NCBI GenBank assembly: GCA_013339765.2
Contig: CM023448.1
Coordinates: 107,826,172 to 107,890,171, forward strand
Origin: Haemaphysalis longicornis
Lineage: Eukaryota > Arthropoda > Arachnida > Ixodida > Ixodidae
DNA: 64,000 nt
Reading direction: 5' to 3'
Both the position numbers and the translations under genes were made by a program. Numbering within the stretch: the first letter of the stretch is position 1; each line of letters opens with the position of its first letter. Of this stretch, positions 33,901 to 44,069 are shown piece after piece. The notes beneath the pieces were generated by a model. That model saw only the letters and a list, made by a program, of their open reading frames with translations. It did not search any database and was not told the origin of the DNA.

Positions 33901-34219
33901 CTATGGCAATACGAGAGGCAGTGCGTTGCTCTTCGAGGCACGGGCAGGGTGCCTGAGAACCCGGGCATACACGGGTAGCTACAGGCAGCAGGATGAAACG
34001 TGTGCATGCTGCGGCAGTGATCGAGAAACTATAGAACATATTGTCAGGAGCTGCACAGAGATACGGCCACCGTGGGGTGAGGGGGAAACGACGCTGGCGG
34101 AGGCTTTGGGATTTGGGGCGAGGGGGAACCTCAACTTCAAGGCCATAGAGGTGGCGAAGAGGCGACTGGAGTGGTGGTGGAGGAAAAGCAGGGAAGGGAT
34201 GGGTACGCAGGTTGAGTAA
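30911..34219 (+). CDS. LINE ORF2p: APE endonuclease, reverse transcriptase, C-terminal zinc knuckle
   Basis: The uninterrupted frame (1,102 codons from the GTG at 30911; frame open from 30770) encodes the replication protein of the CR1-like LINE. It nicks target DNA and primes reverse transcription on it. Numbering from 30911: APE-type endonuclease about 21-250, with LNIAYINMQG at its start, ETHLRD, GDMNAH (Asp163, Asn165) and SDHKR (Ser243-His245). RT about 500-800: FLDIKAAYD (Asp618), LKQGCPLSPLLF, and YADD at 725-728. C-terminal C-x2-C-x8-H-x4-C (Cys1031/1034, His1043, Cys1048). No RNase H. The first ATG (30995, residue 29) lies after the conserved Asn of the endonuclease, so initiation there would cut the domain; translation by -1 frameshifting from ORF1 is the simplest reading. 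Confidence 0.9.
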   Translation: MQIGADKRKGRRRRVKKRGGKLNIAYINMQGGRKREKWMEITKQLEEEDIQVYAVTETHLRDLEEPPVIGEYVWEGCNRTAGLRKGGGVGMLVRQGTNWKRVKEDCKEHVWMKGIVEGREMALGVSYLWTGKDSKEQNEKLVACLKKDIEDLKRSGEVLLVGDMNAHIEDLDGYTDFNGNLMLDMCEYQKLIIVNREQKCEGQITWECGRRQSSIDYCLISEGLYEWLDGMTIDEEGGHSLGSDHKRINLSFGKLGGEKTGRPEQRTKLNSKQIADIAKSIEADIERNPGEEWEYDRLIKTMQEKIVKAEGSNRWRGKKTPKSWWNKEIKAAIERRKQASREHRQAKRMGRHQEEVDLKWEQYKQMKQEVQQLVQAKIKGDSERWVTQIRGRGRDAPRRFWNHVQALGKRTSPTEGGTIENEQGQMLKGEEALAYLHKIITEKFGKVDEEAPQRHRDVAAGRPKGLEIDGDKLKWKRAEEKVPKNTAAGTDGIPMELINQLGPKSKGKLLQAIRTRIEEKAIPAAWQMSRMNLVYKGKGVRTNPSSYRPVTVTSVLYRLAMQAVKFELEQWVEENRILGELQNGFRKDRRLDDNLFVVSQCIEVAKMQNRPLWLAFLDIKAAYDNVDRERLWSILEDEGVGAEFISLLRELYRENQVQIVWEGVTYNRPVYTYKGLKQGCPLSPLLFMIYMTGLERKLEVSTMGFDLSYMKNGQVVEQRVPGLMYADDILLMADNRISMQGLMDICGEEATHLGLSFSREKSGIMVFNDGEEHKTVSVQQVEIPLVKEYKYLGVWLNNSEDYTQAHEAHLKTKGRRNAAIMKHRALWGYSKYEVVRGVWKGVMVPGLTFANSVLCMKSETQAGLEVNQRAVGRLALGAHSKTTNEAVQGDMGWSSFEAREAQSKIKFEERLRDMEDERWAARVFKYLYLRSVDTRWRRRTRQLTKRYGKSVGESGVYTTVKKQVKAAETTKWAERMEAKKTLETYRTEKREIKKEGFYGNTRGSALLFEARAGCLRTRAYTGSYRQQDETCACCGSDRETIEHIVRSCTEIRPPWGEGETTLAEALGFGARGNLNFKAIEVAKRRLEWWWRKSREGMGTQVE

Positions 34220-34416
34220 TCATGCGGACGAGAATTTAGAACAGCGAGGGGAGAAAAAAGGGGGGTGGGGGCGAGGAGTTTAAAACAGAAAAGAGGGAGA
34301 AATGGGAGGGAGGAAGCAAATCTATAGGTTAACCTGGGAGTAGGGCATGTAAACGTAATAAAACAGGCAAGTCGATTGCTGACAACCGACGCCCCGATTC
34401 AAAGGGAAAGCCACTA

Positions 34417-34435
34417 ATCATCATCATCATCATCA
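34417..34435 (+). repeat. (ATC)n tail of the CR1-like LINE
   Basis: CCACTAATCATCATCATCAT closes the element. CR1/L2-type LINEs end in short tandem repeats instead of poly(A). The same motif in reverse marks the fragment at 23665. Confidence 0.7.
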
Positions 34436-34440
34436 GTGGC

Positions 34441-35336
34441 GCCATCATACGAGCGTACGAGGCCCATAGAGCTGTGCAGCCGTGGGGAACTCCAGGATTC
34501 AGGATTGACATGCATTCACTGGGGTTGTTCCTTTCATGCCCATAGGTCCGAATGACCATAATTTTGCTTTTGAAAGTTCACTTACTTTACTTCCATTCTA
34601 AATGAAATGCGCTGCTAGCCATTTTAAACAGCCGCTCTGCTGCTACAGACGCCGACACTGGACTCGGGGCTTTCCACCGCTTTCGGATGGAAAGCATACG
34701 TCTGGTTCTGTCTCATACGACTGCACAGCACGGCTTCTTTGAATCCCACTTTTCTGGCTACTAGACGCATTCTTAAGGATGGAGAAGTTTATTTGAGAGC
34801 GGACTGGCTCTGCTTTGACGTGTGCCAATATTTGTCTTTGAAGTTTTGCGATTTTCATTTTGTGCTGGTGTGCTCACAAAGAAATATGATGCAACACGGA
34901 ATTTGCAACTGAATGTTTTATTTGCAGGTTTTCCGGGTCGTACGTTTTACTACACAGTTGCGCTGTATTCGGCGTAGATGATCGCTGACGTCCGGAAGTA
35001 ACCTTAGCTCGCCACGCGATAGTCTGAGAAAGCGAGATGCTTGTGCCACCTGACAGTCGCAATGCCCCGCCTGCTGGTAGCCGTAGAAGGAAATATGTAT
35101 ACGCAGCAGGTGTACGCCCGCTCAGGGTTGGTTTAAAATTTATCGGGTGAAAAAAAAAAGACGATAAGAAACCCTATGCCCAACTTAAACTTTCAGCTAT
35201 CAGATCCAACTGGTGTGCCGTACCTCTTCCCCAAGGTTCGTTGCCATCCCTGGATACACGCAAGGAGGTTAAAATCGCTGCACCTATCAAAGTCACTGAG
35301 ACATCGTAGTCATTATCATCATCGTCTCGTCTACCC

Positions 35337-35337
<1 letters not shown>
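34441..35337. other. No gene recognised
   Basis: Unique-looking sequence with short frames on both strands, between the CR1-like LINE and the tail of the next LINE. Confidence 0.4.

Positions 35338-35403
<66 letters not shown>
35338..35403 (-). repeat. (GTA)22 microsatellite, the 3' tail of the adjacent LINE
   Basis: Twenty-two perfect GTA units. On the minus strand the LINE 3' UTR reads CACAAAATAAAGTTTA and then passes directly into (CTA)22, so this is the element's tail and not an independent microsatellite. Confidence 0.85.
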
Positions 35404-35583
35404 AACTTTATTTTGTGAATAGGGGTGAGGGAAAGGTGGAGAAGGGTGGGATCCAAATTCCAGGACCCCAGAAGCTATTTCGCCATCCCTGGCCCTACTA
35501 AGCGACGCAAGCTGCTGAGCAGGGTCCGAGATGGACAGAGCTTCCTCTGAGGACTCTAATGAGGTTTGGCAGCTATTTTTGTC

Positions 35584-38500
35584 CTAAGTAATTGGGCAAT
35601 TCCAGACTGTATGAAATAAATCGGCCTTCTGGTGACATTTCTTGCAGTCCTCATTATACTTTTCTTGGAACATAAGTGATAGTCTGGACTTATGTAAGTC
35701 GGTGTTCGTCTGTATTTTTCTAAGATTTTTCGCTTCTTCAGAAGTTAGGCTGGGGTGTGGCGTAGGCATTGATCTTCGATGAAGCCTATAGGATGTAATT
35801 TGTCTGTGCCTTGACAGTAAGCAGGGAGGGCGTACGAATGTTCCGGGTCTCTGCAGTGTAGGGTAGTCCTCGCATGAGAATCGGCCGCCTGGTTACCCTC
35901 TAGCTCCTGGTGGGTGGGAGTCCAGACAAGTGTGTGATTCTGTTTTAGAATTTTTGGAAGACGTCTTTCAGCACTCCTCGGGACGATGCCACAGATGAAG
36001 TTCCTTATGGCCCTAGTCGAGTCAGTGATAATTATTGAGTCTTATTCTTGAATTCATCCCATCTGATTGCTAGTATGACGGCAGCAGTTTCTGCTTCTTG
36101 AATATTTAGTTGTTTGGTAATAATGAAATCCAGCACCTTCCCATGTTCGTTAGTAGCTACGGCTGATGCATTGCCTTGCTTGTTTACGGCCGCATCGGTG
36201 TAGATTGCGTTTGGATTGTCCTAATATGTTTTTCGAATTTAGCGAGTTCTTGCCAATCTTCTGCCCTTATTGTGAGTGGGGCCCATTTTCTTGGGTATTG
36301 GAGAGGTCTGGATACACTGTCTTTGAGCGGGTGTTAAATCGACCATCCTATTAATGAAGGCTGCATGAACCTCCTGTCCAGATCTTCTGAGAATTTCTCT
36401 GCCCGTTCTGGTTTTGAGGAGGCGTTCTTTCTGGGCATCTACTAGCGTGTTCTTGATTTCTCTGAAGGTGTTGTGTACGCCGAGCTTCAGGAATTTTTCG
36501 TTGGATGTGTAAATTGGTAGGCCTACAGCGGTCTTGTGAGCTGTTCTTATTATTGCATCGTCCCTTTCCTCTTGTTTGTGATCCATCCGGTGGAAGGGGA
36601 GGCTATATGCAATGCGGCTCATTACGAGGGCTTGAAGAAGGCTGAGGGTGTCCTCCTCTCTTATGCCCTTCCTAGCTCTTGTAATCCTTCTTACTACTCT
36701 GGCCAGCTGTTGAGCCGTCTTGCCAAGCTTGCTGAGAGTATTTGTGGCTTTATTGCCTTCTTTAATTTGTGGCTTTATTGTCTTCCTTAAATTCTTATTG
36801 CGGGGCGGAAAGGGATGTTCTGTTCATCCAGTATAATGCTGCCTGGAGTGATGTTGTTTCTCGTAGGTCTTAGCCTGATGAGTTCAGACTTTTCAGGGGC
36901 GCATTTTAAGCCTTTTTTTATGATGGGATCTTGGGGGTCGTTGATAACATCCTGTACCCGCCGCGGTGGCTCAGTGGCTAAGGCGTTACGCTACTGAGCA
37001 CGAGGTCGCGGGTTCGATTCCCGGCCGCGGCGGCCACTTTTCTGATGGAGGCTAAAAGCAAAAACGCCCGTGTGTACGAGATTTCGGCGCACGTTAAAGA
37101 TCCCGAGGTGGTCGAAATTAATTCGGAGTCCTCCACTACGGCGCGCCCCATTGCCTCCGTTGCGTTCGCGCGTTAAACCCCACAACCAATCAATCAGTAA
37201 CATCCTGCAGCAGATCTAATTTAGATTCTAAAGTTCCGCTTTTCGTCCAGATAGTAATGTCGTCGGCATATATGACTTTTCCAATTTCGTCCCGTTCTTC
37301 CAGTTGCTTAGTAATTTTCATCAGTGTTAAATTGAACAGAAGAGGCGAGATAATTGATCCCTGGGGCGTGCCTCTGTTTGGTGCCTTAAAGGGGTCGGAT
37401 CGAGTGTTGCCTATGCCGATTGTTGCTGTTCTGTCTGATAGGAAGTTTCTGATGAAATTGTATGTTCTTTCCCCGCATTGTGTCTCCTCGGCGGCTTTAA
37501 GGATAGAATCGTGCGATACATTGTCGAAGGCGCCTTTGAGGTCCAGTGCGAGGATGATTTGATCTTTGTCGTTATCGTTGTCCATAATAACGTGTTTTAA
37601 CTGTACAAAGGCGTCTTGGGTGGACAGTACTTGCCTGAAACCGATCATGCAGTCCGGAAAAAGTTGTTGTTCTTTTATGTACTTTTGAAGTCTTGTCGTA
37701 ATTATTATTTCGTAGATTTTGCCGATACACGAGGTGAGAGAGATTGGTCTTAGATTTTTTATTTCAAGGGATTTCCCCGGCTTGGGTATAGTTGTTATCG
37801 TTGAGTGTTTCCATTGAGGGGGTAGTCGATCTTCGAGCCACAAATCGTTCATGTATTTGGCCAGGGCCTCCATCTGAGCATCGTTTAAGTTTCTTAGCAT
37901 ATTGTTTGTTATTCCATCCGCACCGGGTGCGCTTTCTTATTGCTGGTCAATATAGCCTGTTGTAGCTCTTCCTTGGAGATTTCGCTATCAAGTAAGTCAT
38001 GGGGCTACCTTGATAGGTCCTGCGTACCGGTGGGATGTTTCGGTCCAGTTCAAATCGTTCTTTAGTAGCCAAAATCAAATCGTCGTTAGTACCTTTGAAG
38101 TTGCGAGCCACTTTGTTGAGTTGGTGACTCGTCTGTTTTCTTCTTGTTTCGGGGTTCAACATGCCCTTGTTTTGGAGGTGTTCAGGGTGCCTTTAAGCGA
38201 TTCGCAAAAATCGTTCCAGTTTTGGTTTGCGAGCTTGGTGGCATGATCTCTGGCCCGTTTGTCTAAGTTTCTGATTCGAAGCTTGAGCTTCTTATTCTGT
38301 CTTTTCTTCTTCCATCGTTTGAACAGTTTCTGTTTTTTGTCCCACAGATTGATCAGCTAGCTGTCAACGCACGAGTATACGTTATCCTGTCCGTACTCTT
38401 TGGTTGCTTTATTAAATGCTTCCTTGATGTCGCCGGACCAGGCGCCTATTTCTTCTATGTTATCGAGGGCCCCTAGCTTTTCGCGAAAAGCGTTCCATTC

Positions 38501-39250
38501 TGTCATCTTTTGTTTTCTGTGCCTTCTTCTGTAGTTGTCTGAGCATGTCTTCACTTCGATGATGTCATGATCGCTTCCGAGATTTTCTTTAGTATTAAGA
38601 CAGGTGGTGAGGCCATCAATGTCGGGAACTATTCTTAGGTCGGGGCACGTATCCACACTGCGGTTGTTACCCGTTCTAGTGGGGAAGTATGCGTCGTTTA
38701 TCGTGTGCCGGTTACGTGCCTCCATTGTATTGACAAGATTTTTTCCTTTGGCAGAGTGAAAGTTATAATTCCATTCTTTCTCCGGGGCGTTCATATCCCC
38801 GAGAAGGATTACGTTATTATTTGCGACTATATTCATTGTTTCTCTAAAAAGCGGTTAGAAGTTCTCCTTGTTGCTGGACGGTGGGCTGTATACGTTGAGA
38901 ACAAAGAAGTTGTTACATTTCCTTAGCATAGGGTATTACTTCGACGAGCACGGCAGATGGGGATTTCATAGAAAGATCGTATCTATCCATGTTATGTCTT
39001 TTTTAGCGTACGTAGACACCCTGGTATCTTTAGATGTATCAATTCTATTGTAACCTCTTAAATCCTGCCTCTTAAATCCTGCCTCTTGAATACACACAAT
39101 GCCGGGCTTGACGTCCTTCTTGTCTATGTAGGCTTCCAGGAGATTAGTTTTCTTGTTAATGCTCCTACAGTTCTACTGCCATATCACTAATTGTTCTTGC
39201 GTGTTTTTGAATTTAGGCGTCATGGTTAGTGCCGTACACTTCGACTATAT
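35584..39250 (-). pseudogene. LINE ORF2 (endonuclease, RT, RNase H), broken and SINE-interrupted
   Basis: Endonuclease: KKDVKPGIVCIQEAGFKRQD near 39120, then GDMNAPEKEW and NLGSDHDIIEV in 38836-38357. RT: 37900-37208 is one open frame with IPKPGKSLEIKNLRPISL, ALDLKGAFDNVSHDS, PQGSIISPLLFNL and VIYADDITIW. After the SINE: KGLKCAPEKSEL, then SRIAYSLPFHRMD (36622-36239). RNase H: IYTDAAV, QEAETAAVILAI, IITDSTRAI and LVWTPTHQELEGNQAAD near 36210-35900. C-terminal knuckle: CKKCHQKADLFHTVWNC (about 35660-35590). RT and RNase H catalytic residues are kept where visible, but stops and frameshifts separate the blocks. Confidence 0.8.
36955..37197 (+). mobile_element. tRNA-derived SINE (Ruka-like) with 10-bp target duplication
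   Basis: Begins TACCCGCCGCGGTGGCTCAG. A box (TGGCTCAGTGGC) and B box (GGTTCGATTCC) lie in a tRNA-like head that ends CGGCCGCGGCGGCC. The body follows (CACGTTAAAGATCCC...) and the end is ACAACCAATCAATCAG. It is flanked by TAACATCCTG at 36945-36954 and 37198-37207, a perfect 10-bp TSD, and it interrupts the RT of the minus-strand LINE. Transcription would be by Pol III. I believe it belongs to the tick SINE family called Ruka, but that was not checked. Confidence 0.9.
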
Positions 39251-39298
39251 CGTCGTCGCTTTGCGATTCCTCCGTAGTCATGTTTGCATTTTCCTGCA

Positions 39299-40433
39299 TT
39301 ATGATGTGCTTGACGGTCTTACTAGCCTGTGTGTTCGATAGTTTCCTCTTGCTAGATTTTTTTGGGGGCTTGTCCTGGAGACTACCATTTCCGCTATCAA
39401 ACTTCTGATTTCGGCTCTCATTTCGTTTCTAAAATCTTGAAGTCGTTGCCACATTGGCGTGTCTGCACTGGGCTGTTCTCTGGGATTCTGAAAGCCTGTA
39501 GCGGTAGAGTCTGTGTTATGTTGTGCGCGTTGGTATTTTTCTAGTTTCTCTCTTAGCATAGGATTTTCTGCCTTGATGTCTAGGATGAGTTTCTCCAGTT
39601 GGGTTATTTCATCATTTTGAATTGATTTTCGGAGAGACTGCCTGAGGTCCTGGGAGGCTACACCTGTCCAGCTCACCCGTTTGACAACTTCCTTGCTTAT
39701 CTTCTTCTATATGATATCCTCCTTCCTCGCTTGGGGGGTGCGGTCAGCTGGTTGTGTTTCCTCTTGCATTTGGCGTCCTTGGAGTTCGGGCCATTCGTCG
39801 TAGAACCACCTGGGTTGCTTCTGTTGGTTGGCAGGCTTGCTCCTGTTGCCCGGGGGTATTCTTGGGTTTCTGAATTTCAGCTCGCACTCTTTTGCGCCAG
39901 TAAGATGTCCCTTTTACACAACGCGCAGCGTGGCGAGCAGCTGTGGTCTTCGTTGGGGCGTTCTTCTCCGTAGCGTGCGCAAATTTTGATGTCTGGTTCG
40001 GGGCATACGTCCGCTCGATGTCCGGTCTTTCTACATATTTGACAAACCAGTCTGGTAGCTTTATACAAGTAGCACGTCATCTCACCGCCATAGAAATACA
40101 CCGCCCTCGGCACTGCATTTCTCTCGAAGGTGATGAGAGCGGTCGTAGATTTCCCAAGCATGCGTGCAAAAACGATTTTGGTATCCAGGGTTCTCACTCT
40201 CAGTCCTGCTAATAATTCTGCCGAGGAGGTACCTGGCTCCAAGCCATGCACGACTCCCTTGACCTCTGCTCTGAGTAAGCGACGTACGACACGACGTCAT
40301 ACTTCTTGCATCCAACGCATAGGCTCTCCAGGTTTCTAAGCTCGTTGGCAGCGTCTTGCGTAGGCATGCTCACCAGGATAATGTTTGACGTCCACTTGGG
40401 GCGAACTATGTTGTGTTGTTGCCCTGTAAACAA
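39299..40433 (-). pseudogene. LINE ORF1 (gag-like, CCHC zinc knuckles), frameshifted
   Basis: Frame 40433-40209 gives PKWTSNIILVSMPTQDAANE, the start of the conserved ORF1 domain. Frame 40251-39877 continues with HGLEPGTSSAELLAGL, TALITFERNAVPRAVYFYGG and knuckles CQICRKTGHRADVC and C-x3-GEERPNEDHSC...CALC. Frame 39676-39299 gives a coiled coil (ITQLEKLILDIKAEN, MLREKLEKYQ). This is the nucleic-acid-binding chaperone protein of I-type LINEs. At least two frame changes break it. Confidence 0.75.
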
Positions 40434-40544
40434 TGTACTTTACTGGCAGAGCCGGTAACCTAACAAAAATGGCTTCAGGGGGCACTCACGCAATCTCTTA
40501 AGTGAAATTACTTGTAAAAAGATAGCGGAGAGGAGGAAAAGGAG

Positions 40545-41110
40545 GAGATTGAGGAGTAAACTTTATTCAGCCGACAAAAATAAAACGAAATAAAGGTGGG
40601 CCGTGAGCGATCGCTGCTGCTCTTGCCCGGGAGATGAGGTGTTTCTGATTCTCGAGCTGAAAGCTGGTCAGCCGCACTCCCACTGCTCCGGTGTGGGGGG
40701 AGAAAGGCGGTTTGGGTGGTCGGTGCATGCCCACACAAGATGGCACGTCGTATTGAGAGTATAGCAGGTTGGGCAGTTCTAAGTGCACGTAGTGAGGAAT
40801 CTGTGATGAAGGACATGGGTGTTTGCAAATGTTTGCATCTGCGCCATAGTCGGGTCGCAAGTGTTGAGGGAAGGGTGAGGGGGTGGGTAATGGCTGCGGC
40901 GCTGACAGTAGTGGCGCAGTATATCGATGTACCGACTGTGAATGGGAAGGTTGGAGAGGAGTGACCCCAAGTCGCCCGCCCCCCATCGGAATGCCCCAAG
41001 CAGGCTATCGCGGGCACCGGCGTGAGCCGTCTCGTTCCCTGGGAGTGAGGCATGAGCCTTATTTGATTATTTTCTCGAAATCGGCGTTGCAGAGTCAGTT
41101 TAGAACGTCA
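40545..41110 (-). pseudogene. LINE 3' end with zinc knuckle
   Basis: On the minus strand, near 40795-40690, one frame reads C-P-T-C...TTCHLVWAC then TPEQWE, the C-terminal knuckle region of an I-type LINE ORF2. AATAAAGTTTAC near 40550-40562 is the same 3' end signature as the LINE at 35.4 kb, followed by a TCC/CTC-rich tail. Upstream protein is too degraded to read. Confidence 0.6.
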
Positions 41111-41449
41111 TATCCTCACCTGTGAGATCATGTGGACTTTGAAGCCACCCACGCAAAGCTTCGTGTTCACTTTTTTTGCCCTTACTTTTTCGCCGTCCCT
41201 GTTCCTCCCAACTTCTTTTTGGGGCCTTTACTCTCTCCTCATCCCCGCTGTGTAGCACGTAGGCGGGAACATGCCGGCAAACCTCTCTGCTTTCATCTAA
41301 TAAAGTGCTTTCTCTCTTTCTCTTTCTCTGGGGTCCACACGATTTAGATGTGGGGCAGGGTCTTGGTTTTCTGGAGAAGCTTCAGGGCGGAACGTGAAAT
41401 TCATCTCGTCAGAAAGTTCCGGCAATCTTGCTGCGGGTCATCGAGTAAA
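41111..41449. other. No gene recognised
   Basis: Holds a TTTCTC-rich run at 41311-41331 and nothing else of note. Confidence 0.4.
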
Positions 41450-43795
41450 TGGAGCTTTCAATAGCTCCCCGGTACCACCGTAGTACAACCGGTTATACCC
41501 AATTGCAACATACAAAAAAGGGCCAACCGGCAAAGAGAATTTTGTCCACCCGAAGGTGGAGAGAAATTAACGAGAAAAGGCTTTCTTGCGACCCACCGCC
41601 AGGGGGACGAGCCCGGGGGGACCCCTCTTGTCCCCCCTAGGAAAAAGCCGGATAGGGTGGGTTGCTGGGAACGGGAACTTGGACATCGGGATGGGTTATG
41701 GGAAAAAGGGTGGGAATGAGGGAAGCAATTTTGCTCCAATCCTTTTGCCTGACTCTCTTCCAAGACTGATTGCTCAGCGAGGGCATCAGACAGTGCCAAT
41801 TGCCAAATATGCGGTCCCTGCCACGGGTTACCGCTCACCCATAGGGTCCGATAACTGGGCCCCAACTGTCGGAGACAGGAAGTACCCTATTTAGTGGCGA
41901 CGGTCGGCCCCCCCCCCCCCCCCCCCCCCGACCCCCAGCTCTGCGGCCGATGCGTACTAACGTCCTCGATCAACTGTCCCGCACCAGGTACTCACGAATC
42001 ACCAGTGAAGCTTTCCACTAAACAGGGGTACTTGCAGCACCTGCTTTTCACGGTCTCCGGACACCGGAAGTTTGTATGCGAACGGTGCCTCAACGGCCCG
42101 TTCGCAAGGTCCGCTCAGCATATAAGGACCTATTCTTATGTTCTCCTCTTTGCCTACTCTGTCGCTCATAGGAACAAGAGTCTCTTGGCATTGCCTTGCA
42201 TCTGGCAGAGGAGATCGATCCGGGCCTGCTAGCCGTTACTAAGCCAGGAGAGTTTCCCCGGTCGGTGTACTAACCTCACCTTTCCTCGTTTTCCCCGTGC
42301 GGAACACCAAGTAGCTCGTGGTAGCACGTCCCGTGGCAGCCAGAGAAGATCAGTCTATAGGCCCCTCGCAGCAAGGTTACGGGGGGGCGCGACCCCCCCC
42401 CCCCCCCCCCCCGGTCTCATACGGACTGTACAACATCTGGCCCCCATGACATTTGGTTACAGGGGTATGTCACTCCCCCCGACTTATTGCGATCAGGTCG
42501 CTGGCCCCGCCAAGGCTTGCGGTTACAAGGGTCGCCAGTCCCCCGGCCCGTAATGGTTTCCCGAATTTAATCGGTATTCCCAATACAAACGACTGTACGC
42601 TTGCGGCACTTGCTACTTTCGCAACTTGACTCAGCGGCGTCCTCCCACGCTGGATTACAGGGGTGCGTTACTTCCCCCGGCCAAAGAAAGTCACAGTTGA
42701 TCGATCTCCACACGCTTTCCTGCTTCAATCGCATTGCCAAGTGCCGGGTTGACATCCGACCGCCCGACCTCCGCGTAGGACCTGATTCCAGTTGACCAGG
42801 AACCTCCGCAGTGGCGGCCGTTTTGCACGCTCCCTGGGCAGGGATTGTGCAGCCTCCCCGATTCCTCGAGGAGGTCCCGTGGAATTACCGTGCTTCCACG
42901 CTCTGACCCCTATGACATTAGGTTACAAGGGTTTGTCACAACCCCCGGCCTGCAGACCAGTTCGCAAGTTCAACAGAACGAGCCCCAAGCTATGGTTACA
43001 GGGGTGTGCACGCCCCCGGCTCGGTAGTGGTCTACCCATTGCTTCAGCAATGGTACGCCAACACTACGTGCGAACTGTACCGCTTGAGCGCAGTAATTAC
43101 GTCGCAACATTGACCCGCTGGCTTCCTCTCACGCTGGATTACAGGGGCGCGTTGCCACCCCCAGCCTTTGGCCTCCTGCCACACTGGATTACAGGGGCTC
43201 GCTACTTCCCCTAGCCAAGAGAGTCATAGTTGCTCCACAAATACCATCTTTCGGGATACAAGGGATCCTCTGAGGAACTCCCAGTGGCTCTGCACTCTCG
43301 CCCCCAAGACTGAAGGTTACAAGGGCTCATCAAGTTCCCTCGGTCAGCTGACCAGTTCGCATTAAAGGCCCCTTCCATGCTCCGGTTACAGAGGTTCGCT
43401 ACACCCCCGGCCTCACTGTGTGTACCCATGCTTCAGCATGGCACGATAAAACGAACTGTACCGCATGTACCCCTATGACTTGGGTTACAAGGGCTCGTCA
43501 CCTCCCTCGGCGAGCAGATCGGTTTGTGTTTATAGGACCCTTCCTAGCTGCGGTTACAGGGGCTCGCCACTCCCCCGGCCTCATATATATATATGTAGCG
43601 CTCACATTGCTTCAGCAACCGTGCGCCACTATAACACAACTGTACCGCTTGGTGCAGTTGCACTTCGCAACATTGACCGCCCGGCCTCCACCCACACTGG
43701 ATTACAGGAGCGCGTTACCGCCCCCGGCCAAAGAGAATCATAGTTGATCCACAGAAATTTGCGACCGCAAATTTTGATCGAATTACCATTCCAAG
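41450..43795 (-). repeat. Higher-order-repeat element, copy B (inverted relative to copy A)
   Basis: The reverse complement of this stretch aligns with 11627-13603 from end to end. Shared left flank: GGTATACC/GGTTATACCC, CACCCGAAGGTGGA and GGGCATCAGACAGTGCCAA. Shared internal units: GGATTACAGGGGYGCGTTAC. Shared end: GAATTACCATTC. Block markers CCAAAGARARTCAYAGTTG lie near 42686, 43215 and 43730, so the block period is about 515-530 bp. Two long C runs (41908-41929 and 42393-42412) interrupt it. No flanking TIR element here, so the unit exists independently of the nested context of copy A. Confidence 0.75.
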
Positions 43796-44069
43796 CACCA
43801 ACCTCGGTAGCCACCCAGGCTGTCCGGGCCTGCGTCCGCATCACGCATCGGTGTTCTTGGAAGGCACTTGCACTCAGAGTGCCTGGGAGTTGCTCAAGCT
43901 CCCATGGGCTTTGAATACCCACTACAGTGGGCCTGGCACACCACTGACTCCTGCCGTTGCGGCGGACCAAAGCAGGACAGCCGAAACCGACCGACACAGC
44001 CCAGTCCGCCGGCAGGGGGGGGCCACGTGCAGGCCGGCAGTAAGATTTCCCCCCCTGCTGCGGGTCAGT

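Larger units (their letters stand above)
29580..34440 (+). mobile_element. Apparently intact CR1-like LINE, two ORFs
   Basis: Order: a probable 5' UTR (about 29580-29855), ORF1 with zinc finger and SGNH esterase (29856-30875), ORF2 with endonuclease and RT (frame open 30770-34219), a G/A-rich 3' UTR and a tail of (ATC)n at 34417-34435. An esterase-bearing ORF1 is characteristic of the CR1 clade. No stop or frameshift interrupts either domain set, unlike every other LINE in the window, so this is the youngest LINE here and could be mobile. The 5' boundary is approximate and I could not define a target duplication. A minus-strand remnant of the same 3' end lies at 23665-23790. Confidence 0.85.
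35338..40450 (-). mobile_element. Near full-length I/R1-like LINE, minus strand, inactive
   Basis: From 5' to 3' (descending): ORF1 with CCHC knuckles (40433-39299), endonuclease (about 39230-38357), RT (37900-37208), a SINE insertion (36955-37197), RT thumb (36956-36400), RNase H (about 36220-35870), C-terminal knuckle (35769-35584), 3' UTR and (CTA)22 tail. Domain order and the gag-like ORF1 fit the I-group of LINEs. Frameshifts and stops occur in both ORFs, but long stretches are open, so inactivation is fairly recent. The 5' end near 40450 is approximate. Confidence 0.8.

Noticed and set aside
35176..35418. Poly-Val protein
   Set aside because: Translation of the (GTA)22 LINE tail.
36955..37035. 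tRNA gene on the plus strand
   Set aside because: It is the head of a 243-bp SINE with its own target duplication.
43796..44069. Small protein-coding gene between repeat array and LINE fragment
   Set aside because: Short GC-rich frames on both strands with no motif and no splice signal.
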